Positions 43,972 to 52,948 are shown, counted from the stretch's first letter. The stretch: DNA of 64,000 nt from Streptomyces eurythermus (GCF_014649115.1 NZ_BMSK01000013.1:62001-126000), one strand, 5' to 3'. The notes: generated by a model not told the origin, from the sequence alone. Translations and numbers: made by a program.

Positions 43972-44909
43972 AGCAGCTCCTTGTACGTCTCGTAGGGGGC
44001 GTCGGGTTCGCCGCTGGGCCGGTAGTGGTCGGGGTGGCGGGCCCCCTCGGTCCACACGGGCTCCACCCGCAGTCCCATGCGGACCCGGTCGTAGGGGATG
44101 CCGCCGATCCGGGCGTGCAGGGCGAGGTCGGCGCCGTCCAGGGCGATGTGGGCGTAGACGTACGGCACCTCGATGTCGAGGTTCTTCGCTTTGATGTTGA
44201 CGATGCAGAAGGTGGTGACCGTGCCCCGGGGACCCACGTCGACCTGTTCCCCTGTGGCGACGCCACATGTGGGGCAGGCACCCCTGGGCGGCACGTACAC
44301 CTTGCGGCAGGAGGGGCAGCGTTCGCCGACGATGCGCCGGGCGGAGAGGGCGTTGATGTAGGCGGACTGGGCACGGCCGGGCGAGTAGGTGTAGTCGAGG
44401 CGGGCGGGGGTGACGATGCCGGTGAGCGGGTGTGCGAAGGCGCCGGTGTGGCCGCCCGGTCGCGCGGGTCCGCCGTCGTGGGGCTCGAAGCAGGCGATGT
44501 CGGTGATGGCTCCGGTGCGTTCGGCCGCCCAGCGGACGCGCACCCGCATGCCGGTGCGGACGGCGTCGGGGCCGGGGGCGTCCAGGGCGTGCAGCAGGGC
44601 GGTGTCGGCGCCGTCGAGCCGGACCAGGACCCAGGCGAAGGGGGTGGTGAGGGGCTGGCCGCGGCGGGGGGCGTGGTTCCAGGCCCAGGTGGTGACGGTG
44701 CCGGTGGGGGCGACCTCCACCAGGTCGCGCAGTTCGGCGGCGGTGGCGGGGTCGTACTCGACGGGCGGGACGAGGGTGCGGCCGTCGGTGGTGCGTACGC
44801 CGAGGACGACGCGTTCGCGCAGGCCGGTGAGGAAGGCGCTCTGGACGGGGCCGAGGGAGCGGGTGAACGGGAACTCCACGACGAGCGGCGCGGAGAGGGC
44901 TTCGGGCAT
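43968..44909 (-). CDS. DUF35 zinc-ribbon/OB-fold protein, two-domain
   Basis: A 313-residue protein with two OB-fold halves. The second half contains the rubredoxin-like zinc ribbon CPSCRKVYVPPRGACPTC (about 197-214), followed by the OB domain with GTVTTFCIVNIK and VPYVYAHIALDGADL. DUF35 proteins are obligatory partners of thiolase-fold enzymes, and in sterol catabolism they bind Ltp2-type aldolases or hydratases (ChsH2). Fusion of two such halves in one chain is a common variant. GAGGAG is 6 bases before the ATG. It lies directly between the crotonase gene (15 bp upstream) and the thiolase pair, forming one operon of four genes. Confidence 0.88.
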   Translation of the reverse strand: MPEALSAPLVVEFPFTRSLGPVQSAFLTGLRERVVLGVRTTDGRTLVPPVEYDPATAAELRDLVEVAPTGTVTTWAWNHAPRRGQPLTTPFAWVLVRLDGADTALLHALDAPGPDAVRTGMRVRVRWAAERTGAITDIACFEPHDGGPARPGGHTGAFAHPLTGIVTPARLDYTYSPGRAQSAYINALSARRIVGERCPSCRKVYVPPRGACPTCGVATGEQVDVGPRGTVTTFCIVNIKAKNLDIEVPYVYAHIALDGADLALHARIGGIPYDRVRMGLRVEPVWTEGARHPDHYRPSGEPDAPYETYKELL

Positions 44910-44924
44910 GGGGGGCTCCTCGGG

Positions 44925-45725
44925 TCAGGCGCGTTTGTAGAGGGGGGGCCGTTTCTCGGCGAAGGCGCGGGCGCCCTCCTTGGCGTCGGCGGTGCCGAAG
45001 ACGGGCCAGCCGCGGGCGAGTTCGGCGGCGAGCCCGTCGGCCTCGGTCATGTCCGCGGTCTCGTACACGGACGCCTTGACGGCCTCCACGGCGAGCGGGG
45101 CGCAGGCATTGATCCGCTCGGCGATCTCCAGGGCCTTGGCGAGGGCGGTGCCGTCGGGCACGACATGGCCGATCAGACCGATGCCGGCGGCTTCCCGGGC
45201 GGTGTAGGGGCGTCCGGTGAGCAGCATCTCCAGGGCGTGGGTGCGCGGGATCTGGCGCTGGAGGCGGACGGTGGAGCCGCCGATGGGGAACAGGCCGCGG
45301 CGTACCTCGAACAGCCCGAAGGTCGCGGACTCGCCGGCCACCCGGATGTCGGTGCCCTGGAGGATCTCGGTACCGCCCGCGACACAGTGGCCCTCGACAG
45401 CGGCGATCACCGGTTTGCGCGGGCGGTGGTGGCGCAGCATCGCCTTCCAGTGCAGGTCGGGGTCGGCCTCGAGCCGGTCGCGGTACTGCTGTCCGGCCAT
45501 GCCGTTCCCGGCCAGCGCCTTCAGGTCCATCCCGGCGCAGAAGACGCCCCGGGCCCCGGTGAGCACGATGGAGCGGACCGCGTCGTCGGCGTCGGCCTCA
45601 AGCCAGCCGTCGTACAGGCCGACGAGCATCGCGAGGGACAGCGCGTTGCGGGCGTCGGGCCGGTTGAGCGTGAGCACCAGTGTGGCGCCCTCGCGCCGCA
45701 CGGTGAGGTGTTCGGTACCGGTCAT
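44925..45725 (-). CDS. Enoyl-CoA hydratase/isomerase (crotonase) family protein
   Basis: A 266-residue cytoplasmic crotonase. The CoA-binding N-terminal half has LTLNRPDARNALSLAML and the oxyanion-hole strand GVFCAGMDLKALAG. The second oxyanion element is VEGHCVAGGTEILQGTDIRVAG, and a catalytic Glu is in FGLFEVRRGLFP. The C-terminal YKRA end is typical for this subgroup. It likely hydrates an enoyl-CoA intermediate. GGGGAG stands 7 bases before the ATG, and it is the first gene of the four-gene operon. A KstR-like half-match and a TetR-type palindrome lie 25-80 bp upstream, in the region shared with the divergent acyl-CoA synthetase gene. Confidence 0.92.
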   Translation of the reverse strand: MTGTEHLTVRREGATLVLTLNRPDARNALSLAMLVGLYDGWLEADADDAVRSIVLTGARGVFCAGMDLKALAGNGMAGQQYRDRLEADPDLHWKAMLRHHRPRKPVIAAVEGHCVAGGTEILQGTDIRVAGESATFGLFEVRRGLFPIGGSTVRLQRQIPRTHALEMLLTGRPYTAREAAGIGLIGHVVPDGTALAKALEIAERINACAPLAVEAVKASVYETADMTEADGLAAELARGWPVFGTADAKEGARAFAEKRPPLYKRA

Positions 45726-45749
45726 GGGCCAACTCCCCTCGGTCAGAAC

Positions 45750-45763
45750 GAGAACAGGTTGCA
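45750..45763. promoter_or_regulatory. Near-consensus KstR-type box
   Basis: GAGAACAGGTTGCA fits the KstR consensus TNNAACNNGTTNNA at all defined bases except the first. It lies 25 bp before the crotonase start. A perfect match occurs at 60083. Confidence 0.4.
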
Positions 45764-45790
45764 GTAGGCGGGAAGGCACTTCAAGGGTTT

Positions 45791-45807
45791 TCTGACATGC
45801 AGTCAGA
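45791..45807. promoter_or_regulatory. TetR-type palindrome between crotonase and acyl-CoA synthetase genes
   Basis: TCTGAC-ATGCA-GTCAGA is a perfect 6-5-6 inverted repeat followed by T. The same CTGA-N-GTCAGAT pattern occurs at 54098, upstream of the monooxygenase operon. Confidence 0.6.
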
Positions 45808-45905
45808 TTCTTTGGTGCCGAGCCTTCACAGTTGCGCCGTCCTTTGCTCTGATGACCGGCGAGCCGGCGGATGCCGGGCACGGGCGCCCGGGGTCAGGAG
45901 GAGCG

Positions 45906-47522
45906 GTGGAGTACAACCTTGCCGATCTGTTCGAGTCGGTCGTCGACGCGGTGCCGGACCGCGAGGCGCTGGTCTTCCTCGACCACCCCGGTACGGGCGC
46001 CGGGCGCAGACTGACGTACGCCGAGCTGGACGCCGCCGCCAACCGCGTCGCGCACCATCTGGCCGACAGCGGTGTACGCCCCGGGGAGCACCTCGGCCTC
46101 CACCTGTACAACGGGGTCGAGTACCTGCAGACGGTGCTGGCCTGCCTGAAGGCCAGGATCGTGCCCGTGAACGTCAACTACCGCTACGTAGAGGAGGAGT
46201 TGGAGTACCTCTACCGGGACGCGGACCTGGTCGCGCTGGTCTTCGACGCGGAGTTCGAGGACCGGGTGGCGGGGGTGCTGCCGCGGACGCCGCGGCTGCG
46301 GCATCTGCTGCGGGTGGGGGAAGGGACGGGCGGGGTGCCGGGGGCGGTGCCGTTCGCCCGGGCCGAGGCGTCCGGGTGGCCCGGGCGCGGCTTCCCGGCC
46401 CGCTCCGGTGACGACCTGTTCATCATCTACACCGGCGGCACCACGGGTATGCCCAAGGGGGTGATGTGGCGTCAGGAGGACCTGTTCTTCGCCGGACTGG
46501 GCGGCGGGGCGCCGACCGGGGAGCCGGTGAGGGCACCGGAGGAACTGGCCGAGCGGGTCGCCGCGGGCGGTGCCGGGATCACCTTCTTCCCCACTCCCCC
46601 GCTGATGCACGGCACGTCGACGCTCACCGCGTTCATCGGGTTCGACTTCGGCCAACGCGTGGTGCTGCACCGCAGGTTCGCCCCCGAGGAGGTACTGCGG
46701 ACCGTGCAGCGCGAGCGGGTCACCAGCATGTCGCTGGTCGGCGACGCGATGCTGCGACCACTGCTCGACGCGCTCGCCGGGCCGCTGAAGGGCACGGACT
46801 GCTCGTCCCTGTTCAGTGTCTCCTCCTCGGGCGCGATCCTGTCGGAGACGGTCCGCCGGCAGTTCCGCGAACTGCTGCCGAACACCCTGCTGCTGAACAA
46901 CTTCGGCTCCTCCGAGTCCGGCTTCAACGGCACCGCCACCGAGGACGCGGGGCCCGGACGGGGTTTTCGCATCCGGGTCAACTCCCGTACCCGGGTGGTG
47001 GATCCGGTGACGCGGGAGCCGGTCGCGGCCGGTGCGACGGGCCGGGTCGCACAGTGCGGGCACGTGCCGCTCGGCTACTACAACGACCCGGTGACGACGG
47101 CGGAGACGTTCTTCGAACGGGACGGGCAGCGCTGGGTGCTGCTGGGCGACATGGCGACCGTCGGCGCGGACGGCGTGGTCACCGTGCTGGGCCGGGGCTC
47201 CCAGTGCATCAACACCGGCGGCGAGAAGGTGTACCCGGAGGAGGTGGAGCAGGCGCTCAAGGCGCATCCGGATGTGTACGACGCGCTGGTGGCCGGTGTG
47301 CCGGACGCCCACTGGGGCAATCACGTGGCCGCCGTGGTCCAGCTGCGCGCCGGCGCGCCGCGGCCCTCGCTGGCCGACATCCAGCGCCACTGCCGCACCC
47401 GCCTGGCCGGGTACAAGGTGCCACGCCGGCTGGTGATCACGGACACCATCCGGCGCTCCCCGAGCGGCAAGGCCGACTACCGGTGGGCCCGGGAGGTGGC
47501 CACGGCGGTCGAGCGGCCGTGA
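45906..47522 (+). CDS. Acyl-CoA synthetase (FadD-like)
   Basis: A 538-residue cytoplasmic adenylate-forming ligase that activates a carboxylic acid with ATP and CoA. The P-loop-like motif is IIYTGGTTGMPKGVM, the adenine-binding motif is LNNFGSSESGF, the hinge is WVLLGDMATV and the catalytic Lys lies in RSPSGKADYRW; all are intact. It is closest to the large FadD group of mycobacteria and streptomycetes acting on ring or side-chain acids. The GTG at 45906 has GGAGGAG two bases upstream and a second purine run before that; an ATG 54 bp upstream is in frame but has no ribosome site. Divergent from the crotonase operon. Confidence 0.9.
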   Translation: MEYNLADLFESVVDAVPDREALVFLDHPGTGAGRRLTYAELDAAANRVAHHLADSGVRPGEHLGLHLYNGVEYLQTVLACLKARIVPVNVNYRYVEEELEYLYRDADLVALVFDAEFEDRVAGVLPRTPRLRHLLRVGEGTGGVPGAVPFARAEASGWPGRGFPARSGDDLFIIYTGGTTGMPKGVMWRQEDLFFAGLGGGAPTGEPVRAPEELAERVAAGGAGITFFPTPPLMHGTSTLTAFIGFDFGQRVVLHRRFAPEEVLRTVQRERVTSMSLVGDAMLRPLLDALAGPLKGTDCSSLFSVSSSGAILSETVRRQFRELLPNTLLLNNFGSSESGFNGTATEDAGPGRGFRIRVNSRTRVVDPVTREPVAAGATGRVAQCGHVPLGYYNDPVTTAETFFERDGQRWVLLGDMATVGADGVVTVLGRGSQCINTGGEKVYPEEVEQALKAHPDVYDALVAGVPDAHWGNHVAAVVQLRAGAPRPSLADIQRHCRTRLAGYKVPRRLVITDTIRRSPSGKADYRWAREVATAVERP

Positions 47523-47542
47523 CCGGCGGGGCCGCACCGGCA

Positions 47543-47622
47543 GGCACCGGACCGTTTCAGTCGGCACCGGGCCGTGCCCGTGGACACCGCTCCGTCTCGG
47601 TCGGCACCGGGCCGGTCGGCGG
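47543..47622. repeat. Four tandem copies of a 20-bp unit
   Basis: Units 47543-47562, 47563-47582, 47583-47602 and 47603-47622 repeat with the core GGCACCGGGCCG; odd copies share CCGTYTCRGTC, so the array also has 40-bp periodicity. It begins 20 bp after the acyl-CoA synthetase stop codon. Confidence 0.75.
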
Positions 47623-47735
47623 GAAAGGTCCGCCGGGGCCGTCCGGCGTCCGCCCGGCGTCCGTCCGCCGCCGGGAAAATTCCGCAGACCCCTTGCCCGG
47701 AGGCCCGGTGGCCTGAATTACTTGCCCCAGCAGCG

Positions 47736-47755
47736 ACGACCGAATGATCGGTCGT
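47736..47755. promoter_or_regulatory. Perfect palindrome upstream of paaK
   Basis: ACGACCGA-ATGA-TCGGTCGT is a perfect 8-4-8 inverted repeat ending 34 bp before the paaK start. TetR-family regulators of phenylacetate genes (PaaR) bind ACCG/CGGT-type palindromes, so autoregulated repression is a fair guess; no regulator gene is adjacent. Confidence 0.6.
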
Positions 47756-47789
47756 CCGGAATGTACGGTGGGCAGGGAGAACGTTTCCG

Positions 47790-49094
47790 ATGACGGATGC
47801 TGCGGATCCGCTCGACGCGGGCGAACGGCTCGGGACCGAGGAGCTGCGGGCGCTCCAGCTGGAACGGCTGCGTGCCTCGCTGCGGCACGCGTACGAGCAC
47901 GTGCCGTTCTACCGGGAGTCCTTCGACAAGGCGGGCGTCCGCCCGGAAGACTGCCGTACGCTCGCCGACCTCTCCCGTTTCCCCTTCACGACGAAGGCCG
48001 ACCTCCGGGCGAACTACCCGTACGGCATGTTCGCCGTCCCCCGGGAGCGGATCCGCCGGCTGCACGCCTCCAGCGGCACCACGGGACAGCCCACGGTGGT
48101 CGGCTACACCGACCGTGACCTCTCCGTGTGGGCCGACCTGGTGGCGCGGTCCCTCCGGGCGGCCGGCGGCCGACCCGGCGATGTCGTCCATGTGGCCTAC
48201 GGCTATGGGCTGTTCACCGGCGGTCTGGGCGCCCACTATGGTGCCGAGCGCCTGGGCTGTACGGTCGTCCCCGCGTCCGGCGGCATGACGGCCCGGCAGG
48301 TGCGGCTGATCCTGGACCTGGAACCGTCCGTCATCATGGTGACCCCCTCCTACATGCTCACGCTGCTGGACGAGTTCGAGCGGCAGGGCGTGGAGCCGCG
48401 CGGCACCTCGCTGCGGGTGGGTGTCTTCGGGGCTGAGCCGTGGACCGAGCCGATGCGGCGGGAGATCGAGGAGCGGTTCGCGATCGACGCCGTCGACATC
48501 TACGGGCTGTCCGAGGTGATCGGCCCCGGCGTCGCCCAGGAGTGCGTGGAGACCAAGGACGGGCTCCATGTGTGGGAGGACCACTTCTACCCGGAGATCG
48601 TGGATCCGGTCACGGGCGAGGTGCTGCCGGAGGGCGAGCGGGGTGAGCTGGTGTTCACCTCGCTGACCAAGGAGGCCATGCCGGTCGTCCGGTACCGGAC
48701 GCGGGACCTGACCAGGCTGCTGCCCGGCACGGCCCGGGTGTTCCGGCGGATGGAGAAGATCACCGGGCGCAGCGACGACATGGTGATCCTGCGCGGGGTG
48801 AATCTCTTCCCTACGCAGATCGAGGAGATCGTGCTGCGCACGCCCGGGGTGGCGCCGCACTTCCAGCTGCGCCTGACCCGGGAGGGCCGCCTCGACGCCC
48901 TGACCGTCCGGGCCGAGGCGCGCCCGGACGCGCCGCCGGAGGTGCGTCAGGCGGCGGCCCGGTCCATCGTCGCGGCGGTCAAGGACGGCATCGGGGTGTC
49001 GGTCCGGGCGGAGATCGTGGAACCGGAGTCGCTGGAGCGGTCGGTGGGCAAGATCCGCCGGATCGTGGACCTGCGGTCCGGGGGTGACGGGTAG
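47790..49094 (+). CDS. paaK: Phenylacetate-CoA ligase (PaaK)
   Basis: A 434-residue cytoplasmic ligase that converts phenylacetate, or a related aryl acid, to its CoA thioester. PaaK features are clear: the N-terminal helix pair ELRALQLERLRASLRHAYEH, the ATP motif LHASSGTTGQPTVV, the adenine motif DIYGLSEVIGPGVAQEC and the C-terminal segment GRSDDMVILRGVNLFPTQIE with the catalytic Lys in ERSVGKIRRIV. Length fits PaaK (430-440). It stands alone: no paaABCDE or paaG genes are in the window, so it may serve the adjacent CoA-dependent block or supply a phenylacetyl starter. Strong bidirectional hairpin downstream at 49171. Confidence 0.93.
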   Translation: MTDAADPLDAGERLGTEELRALQLERLRASLRHAYEHVPFYRESFDKAGVRPEDCRTLADLSRFPFTTKADLRANYPYGMFAVPRERIRRLHASSGTTGQPTVVGYTDRDLSVWADLVARSLRAAGGRPGDVVHVAYGYGLFTGGLGAHYGAERLGCTVVPASGGMTARQVRLILDLEPSVIMVTPSYMLTLLDEFERQGVEPRGTSLRVGVFGAEPWTEPMRREIEERFAIDAVDIYGLSEVIGPGVAQECVETKDGLHVWEDHFYPEIVDPVTGEVLPEGERGELVFTSLTKEAMPVVRYRTRDLTRLLPGTARVFRRMEKITGRSDDMVILRGVNLFPTQIEEIVLRTPGVAPHFQLRLTREGRLDALTVRAEARPDAPPEVRQAAARSIVAAVKDGIGVSVRAEIVEPESLERSVGKIRRIVDLRSGGDG

Positions 49095-49170
49095 GCGGTT
49101 TCCACCGGGGGCGAGCAGAGTCGGCCGCGCCTCACGGCAACCCGGCTCGGCGCCACCGCGCCCTCGACCT

Positions 49171-49221
49171 GTGCACCCGGTTCACGGCCCGGCCGGACGC
49201 CGGGCCGTGAACCGGGTGCAC
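49171..49221. terminator. Perfect 22-bp inverted repeat, bidirectional terminator
   Basis: GTGCACCCGGTTCACGGCCC and two further bases (49171-49192) pair perfectly with 49200-49221 around the 7-base loop CCGGACG. It lies between the convergent paaK and the broken gene at 49266, with no T-tract on either side. Confidence 0.85.
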
Positions 49222-49265
49222 GACCGCACGGGGGCCGGACGTCCACCCGCCGGGGGAACAGTCGG

Positions 49266-49774
49266 TCAGCCGTTGCCCTGGTCCCTTCTGTCCGGCCCGA
49301 GCGGGCGGCCGAGGCAGAGCCCGGCAGCCGGAGAGGGGGCAGGACGCCCCGGAGGGGCGGCCGCGGCCTGTGTACGGGAACCAGAAGAGCCCGGTGCCGT
49401 GAGGGCGGCCTGGACCAGAGGGAAGAGCTCGTACGGGCCGTCACCCGTGAGGCTGTGCGCCGCACCCGGTTCGAAGCGTTCGCTCTGCCGGCCGTCCTGC
49501 CGTCCGCCGACGTTTCGCATGCCGTCCCGGCCGCTGAACACGTACACGGTCTCGGTCCCCTCGGAGAGGCGGCCCAGGACATCGCACCGGTGACCCGGCG
49601 GCCGGCGGGGAAGGCGTCGAGCGCCGCCGCCAGGTCGAGCATGCGCGTGCCGGCGACGTCCGCTCCGTAACCGACGAGTACGTCCTCGGTGCTCTCGGCC
49701 CGGGTGAGGGTGAGACACATGGCGGGCCATCGACCGCTGACCGCCCGATCCCGGCCGCGCTGCCCGCTGTTCAT
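49266..49774 (-). pseudogene. Frame-shifted hypothetical gene (DUF6461-like remnant)
   Basis: The ATG at 49774 follows the stop of the acyl-CoA synthetase gene by one base and is preceded by GAGG, so a third operon gene starts here. The first frame encodes MCLTLTRAESTEDVLVGYGA and LDLAAALDAFPAGRR, and after about codon 66 continues without sense. A second frame, open from 49730 to 49266, carries a plausible continuation from near 49583: LSEGTETVYVFSGRDGMRNV, then ERFEPGAAHSLTGDGPYELF. Joined, these resemble the start and end of DUF6461 proteins, with a frameshift near 49570-49600 and probably an internal deletion. A sequencing error cannot be excluded. Confidence 0.4.
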
Positions 49775-49775
49775 C

Positions 49776-51293
49776 TCATCCTCGCCCGTAGTCCCGCGAT
49801 GCGCCGAAGCGGTCGCGCAGTTCGCGTTTGAGGATCTTGCCGCTGGCGTTGCGTGGCAGCTCGGGGACGAACAGCACTCGTTTGGGCGCCTTGAACGGGG
49901 CGATCCTCTCCTTCACATGGGCGATGAGCTGCTCCTCCGTCACCTCGGCGCGCGGGACGACGACCGCGGTGACGGCCTCGATCCACCGTTCGTCGGGCAG
50001 GCCGATCACGGCGGCCTCGGCGACCGCCTCGTGGGTGTAGAGCACGTCCTCGACCTGGCGTGAAGCCACCAGTACGCCACCGGAGTTGATGACGTCCTTC
50101 ACCCGGTCCACGATGGTGAGGTAGCCCTCGGCGTCCCGCACCGCGAGGTCCCCGGAGTGGAACCAGCCGCCGCGGAAGGCCTCGGCGGTCTCCTCGGGCC
50201 GCTCCCAGTAACCGTCGCACAACTGCGGGGAGCGGTAGACGATCTCGCCCGGGACCCCCGCGGGGACGTCCTCGCCGTCCGCGTCGACCACCCGGGCGTC
50301 GACGAACAGGACGGGACGTCCGCAGGAGTCCGGCCGCGCGTCGTGCTCCTCGGGGCCGAGGACGGTGGCCAGCGGGCCGATCTCGCTCTGGCCGAAGCAG
50401 TTGTAGAAGGCGAGGTGCGGCAGCCGTGCGCCCAGGCGCCGCAGCACCGGGACGGGCATGACCGACGCGCCGTAGTAGGCCTTGCGCAGCCCGGACAGGT
50501 CCCGGGTCGCGAAGTCCGGGCGGCCCGCGAGGCCGATCCAGACGGTCGGCGGGGCGAACAGGCTGTCCACGCGGCCGGTCTCGATCAGGTCGAACAGCCG
50601 GTCCCCGTCGGGCGCGTCCAGGATGAGGTTCGTCGTGCCGACCGCCAGGTACGGCAGCAGGAACACATGCGTCTGCGCCGAGTGGTACAGCGGCAGCGCG
50701 TGCACGGGCCGGTCGCCGGCCCCGAGGTCGAGGGCCGTGATGGCGCTCAGGTAGGCGTGCACCAGGGCCCGGTGGGTCATCATCGCGCCCTTGGGCAGGG
50801 CGGTGGTGCCGGAGGTGTAGAGCAGCTGCACCAGGTCCTCGGTGCGGGGTTCCGGGCCGTCGTACGGCGGTGCCCCGGGGAGCAGGGCGAGCAGCGAGTC
50901 GCCGGTGTCGCGCAGCGGCAGCGTCCGCGTGCCGTCCGGCAGCCGCCCGGTGAGACCGGGGTCGGCGAGGACGAGCGCGCTGCCGGACTGGCCGAGGACA
51001 TACGCCAGGTCGTCGCCGGTGAGGTTGTGGTTGACCGGCACATGGACCAGGCCCGCGCGGGCGCAGGCGAGGAAGGCGATCAGATAGGCGTCGGAGTTGT
51101 GGCCGTAGGCGGCGACCCGGTCGCCGGGCGTGCGGCCCTGGGCGAGCAGCAGCGAGGCCGCGCGGGAGACGGCGTCGTCCAGTTCCTCGTACGTCCACAC
51201 CCGGTCGCCGTACTCGACGGCGACTCGCGCCGGGGTGCGCCGGGCGCTGCGCCGCAGCATCCCGTCGACCGTGCTGCTCTGTCCCTGCGTCAT
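49776..51293 (-). CDS. Acyl-CoA synthetase (FadD-like), second
   Basis: A 505-residue adenylate-forming ligase. Motifs: QLLYTSGTTALPKGAMM (ATP), FYNCFGQSEIGP (adenine), GGWFHSGDLAVRD (hinge region) and the catalytic Lys in RNASGKILKREL. It belongs to the long/medium-chain or unusual-acid FadD group. It stands 104 bp downstream of the acyl-CoA synthetase at 51398 and in the same direction, so it probably belongs to the same transcript. The ATG at 51293 has only a weak TGAGG upstream. The stop is one base from the start of the broken gene. Confidence 0.9.
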   Translation of the reverse strand: MTQGQSSTVDGMLRRSARRTPARVAVEYGDRVWTYEELDDAVSRAASLLLAQGRTPGDRVAAYGHNSDAYLIAFLACARAGLVHVPVNHNLTGDDLAYVLGQSGSALVLADPGLTGRLPDGTRTLPLRDTGDSLLALLPGAPPYDGPEPRTEDLVQLLYTSGTTALPKGAMMTHRALVHAYLSAITALDLGAGDRPVHALPLYHSAQTHVFLLPYLAVGTTNLILDAPDGDRLFDLIETGRVDSLFAPPTVWIGLAGRPDFATRDLSGLRKAYYGASVMPVPVLRRLGARLPHLAFYNCFGQSEIGPLATVLGPEEHDARPDSCGRPVLFVDARVVDADGEDVPAGVPGEIVYRSPQLCDGYWERPEETAEAFRGGWFHSGDLAVRDAEGYLTIVDRVKDVINSGGVLVASRQVEDVLYTHEAVAEAAVIGLPDERWIEAVTAVVVPRAEVTEEQLIAHVKERIAPFKAPKRVLFVPELPRNASGKILKRELRDRFGASRDYGRG

Positions 51294-51397
51294 GCCTCAG
51301 GATCCTCGGCATGCCGCCCGGGGCGGGTCAAGCACCCGGGAGTGCCGAACCGTCCGGCACATGGTTGCGGCGCACATGTGGCGAGCCCATAGTGATG

Positions 51398-52948
51398 TCA
51401 CATCGGGCGTGTGCGTCCCTCCCAGTAGGGCTCCCGAAGCCGCCGTTTGTACAGCTTGCCGTTGGGGTCGCGGGGCATCTCGGCGGTGAAGTCGACGGTC
51501 CTGGGCCGCTTGTAGGGGGCGAGCCGTCCGGCGCAGTGGTCCAGTATCGTGGCGGCGAGCCGGGGGCCGGGCTCGTGGCCCGGGGCCGGTTCGACCACGG
51601 CCTTGACCTCCTCGCCCCAGTCGTCGTGCGGGATGCCGAAGACGGCGGCGTCGGCGACGGCGGGGTGGCCGAGGAGCACGGACTCGATCTCGGCCGGGTA
51701 GATGTTGACCCCGCCGGAGATGATCAGGTCGATCTTGCGGTCGCGGAGGAAGAGGTAGCCGTCCTCGTCCAGGTAGCCGAGGTCGCCGACGGTGAAGAAG
51801 TCCCCGATGCGGTTCTTCCTCGTCTTGGTCTCGTCCTTGTGGTACGAGAAGCCGCCGGTGTTCATCTTCATGTAGACGGTACCGAGCCGTCCGGGCGGCA
51901 GCCGCTCGCCGTTCTCGTCGAAGACGGCGAGTTCGCTGATGGACCAGGCCTTGCCGACGGTGCCGGGCTTCTTCAGCCAGTCCTCCGCGGTGGCGAAGGC
52001 CCCACCGCCCTCGCTCGCGGCGTAGTACTCCTCCACACAGGGGCCCCACCATTCGATCATCGCGCGTTTCACATGGTCGGGGCAGGGCGCGGCCCCGTGG
52101 ATGGCGTGCCGCAGGGACGAGACGTCGTAGCGGGCCCTGACGTCGTCGGGGAGGGCCAGCAGCCGGTGGAACTGGGTCGGGACCATATGGGTGTGGGTGC
52201 ATTTGTGTGTGTCGATGAGGCGGAGCATCTCCTCGGGCGTCCACTTGTCCATCAGTACGAGGCGGTGGCCGAGGTGCAGGGACGCGCCGGCGAACTGGAG
52301 GACGGCGGTGTGGTAGAGCGGCGAGCAGACGAGGTGCACGTTGCCGTCGTGGGGCCGGATGCCGAAGATGCCGAGGAAGCCGCCGAGGTGGGCCTCCTCG
52401 GGGCGCTTGCCGGGCAGCGGGCGGCGGATGCCGCGGGGACGGCCGGTGGTGCCCGAGGTGTAGTTCATGACCCAGCCCAGTTCCCGGTCCGCGGGTGCCG
52501 ACGCGGGCTGTCCGGCGAGGAGGCGGGCGTACGGCCGGAAGCCCTCGGCCGTGCCGACGGCGTACCGGTGGCTCGCCGGGAGCCCCGCCTCGTCGGCCGC
52601 CCGGCGCGCCGGGCCGGCGAACCGCTCGTGGGCGAGGAGCACCTTGGCGCCGGAGTCGGCGACGATCCAGGCGATCTCCGGGCCCACGAAGTGGTGGTTG
52701 ACCGGCACGAGGTAGAGGCCGGCCTGGGTGGCGGCGAGGTAGGCGGTGAGGAACTCGGGGCCGTTGGGCAGGACGACGGCGAAGGCGTCCCCGCGCCGCA
52801 GGCCGGCCGCGCGCAGGCCGTGGACCAGGCGGTTGGCGGCGGCGCCCAGCCGGCCGGCGGTCCACGCCTCGCCGTCCGGCGCGATCAGGGCGGTGCGGTC
52901 GGGGTCCTGGGCGGCCTGGGCCCAGAAACCGGCGGGGGGTGTGCTCAC
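51398..52948 (-). CDS. Acyl-CoA synthetase (FadD-like), third
   Basis: A 516-residue adenylate-forming ligase. Motifs: VMNYTSGTTGRPRGIRR (ATP), EYYAASEGGG (adenine), GDFFTVGDLGYLDEDGYLF (hinge) and the Lys in RDPNGKLYKRRL. The ligand loop before LHAIHGAAPCPDHVKRAM is well kept. It is the second of the operon starting with the nitronate-monooxygenase gene: the GTG start overlaps that stop by 4 bases (GTGA) and AAAGGAG lies 6 bases upstream within the monooxygenase gene. The Arg in TGRPRG at the place of the usual Lys is a common variant. Sequence is closest to FadD13/FadD4-type enzymes as I recall. Confidence 0.9.
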   Translation of the reverse strand: MSTPPAGFWAQAAQDPDRTALIAPDGEAWTAGRLGAAANRLVHGLRAAGLRRGDAFAVVLPNGPEFLTAYLAATQAGLYLVPVNHHFVGPEIAWIVADSGAKVLLAHERFAGPARRAADEAGLPASHRYAVGTAEGFRPYARLLAGQPASAPADRELGWVMNYTSGTTGRPRGIRRPLPGKRPEEAHLGGFLGIFGIRPHDGNVHLVCSPLYHTAVLQFAGASLHLGHRLVLMDKWTPEEMLRLIDTHKCTHTHMVPTQFHRLLALPDDVRARYDVSSLRHAIHGAAPCPDHVKRAMIEWWGPCVEEYYAASEGGGAFATAEDWLKKPGTVGKAWSISELAVFDENGERLPPGRLGTVYMKMNTGGFSYHKDETKTRKNRIGDFFTVGDLGYLDEDGYLFLRDRKIDLIISGGVNIYPAEIESVLLGHPAVADAAVFGIPHDDWGEEVKAVVEPAPGHEPGPRLAATILDHCAGRLAPYKRPRTVDFTAEMPRDPNGKLYKRRLREPYWEGRTRPM

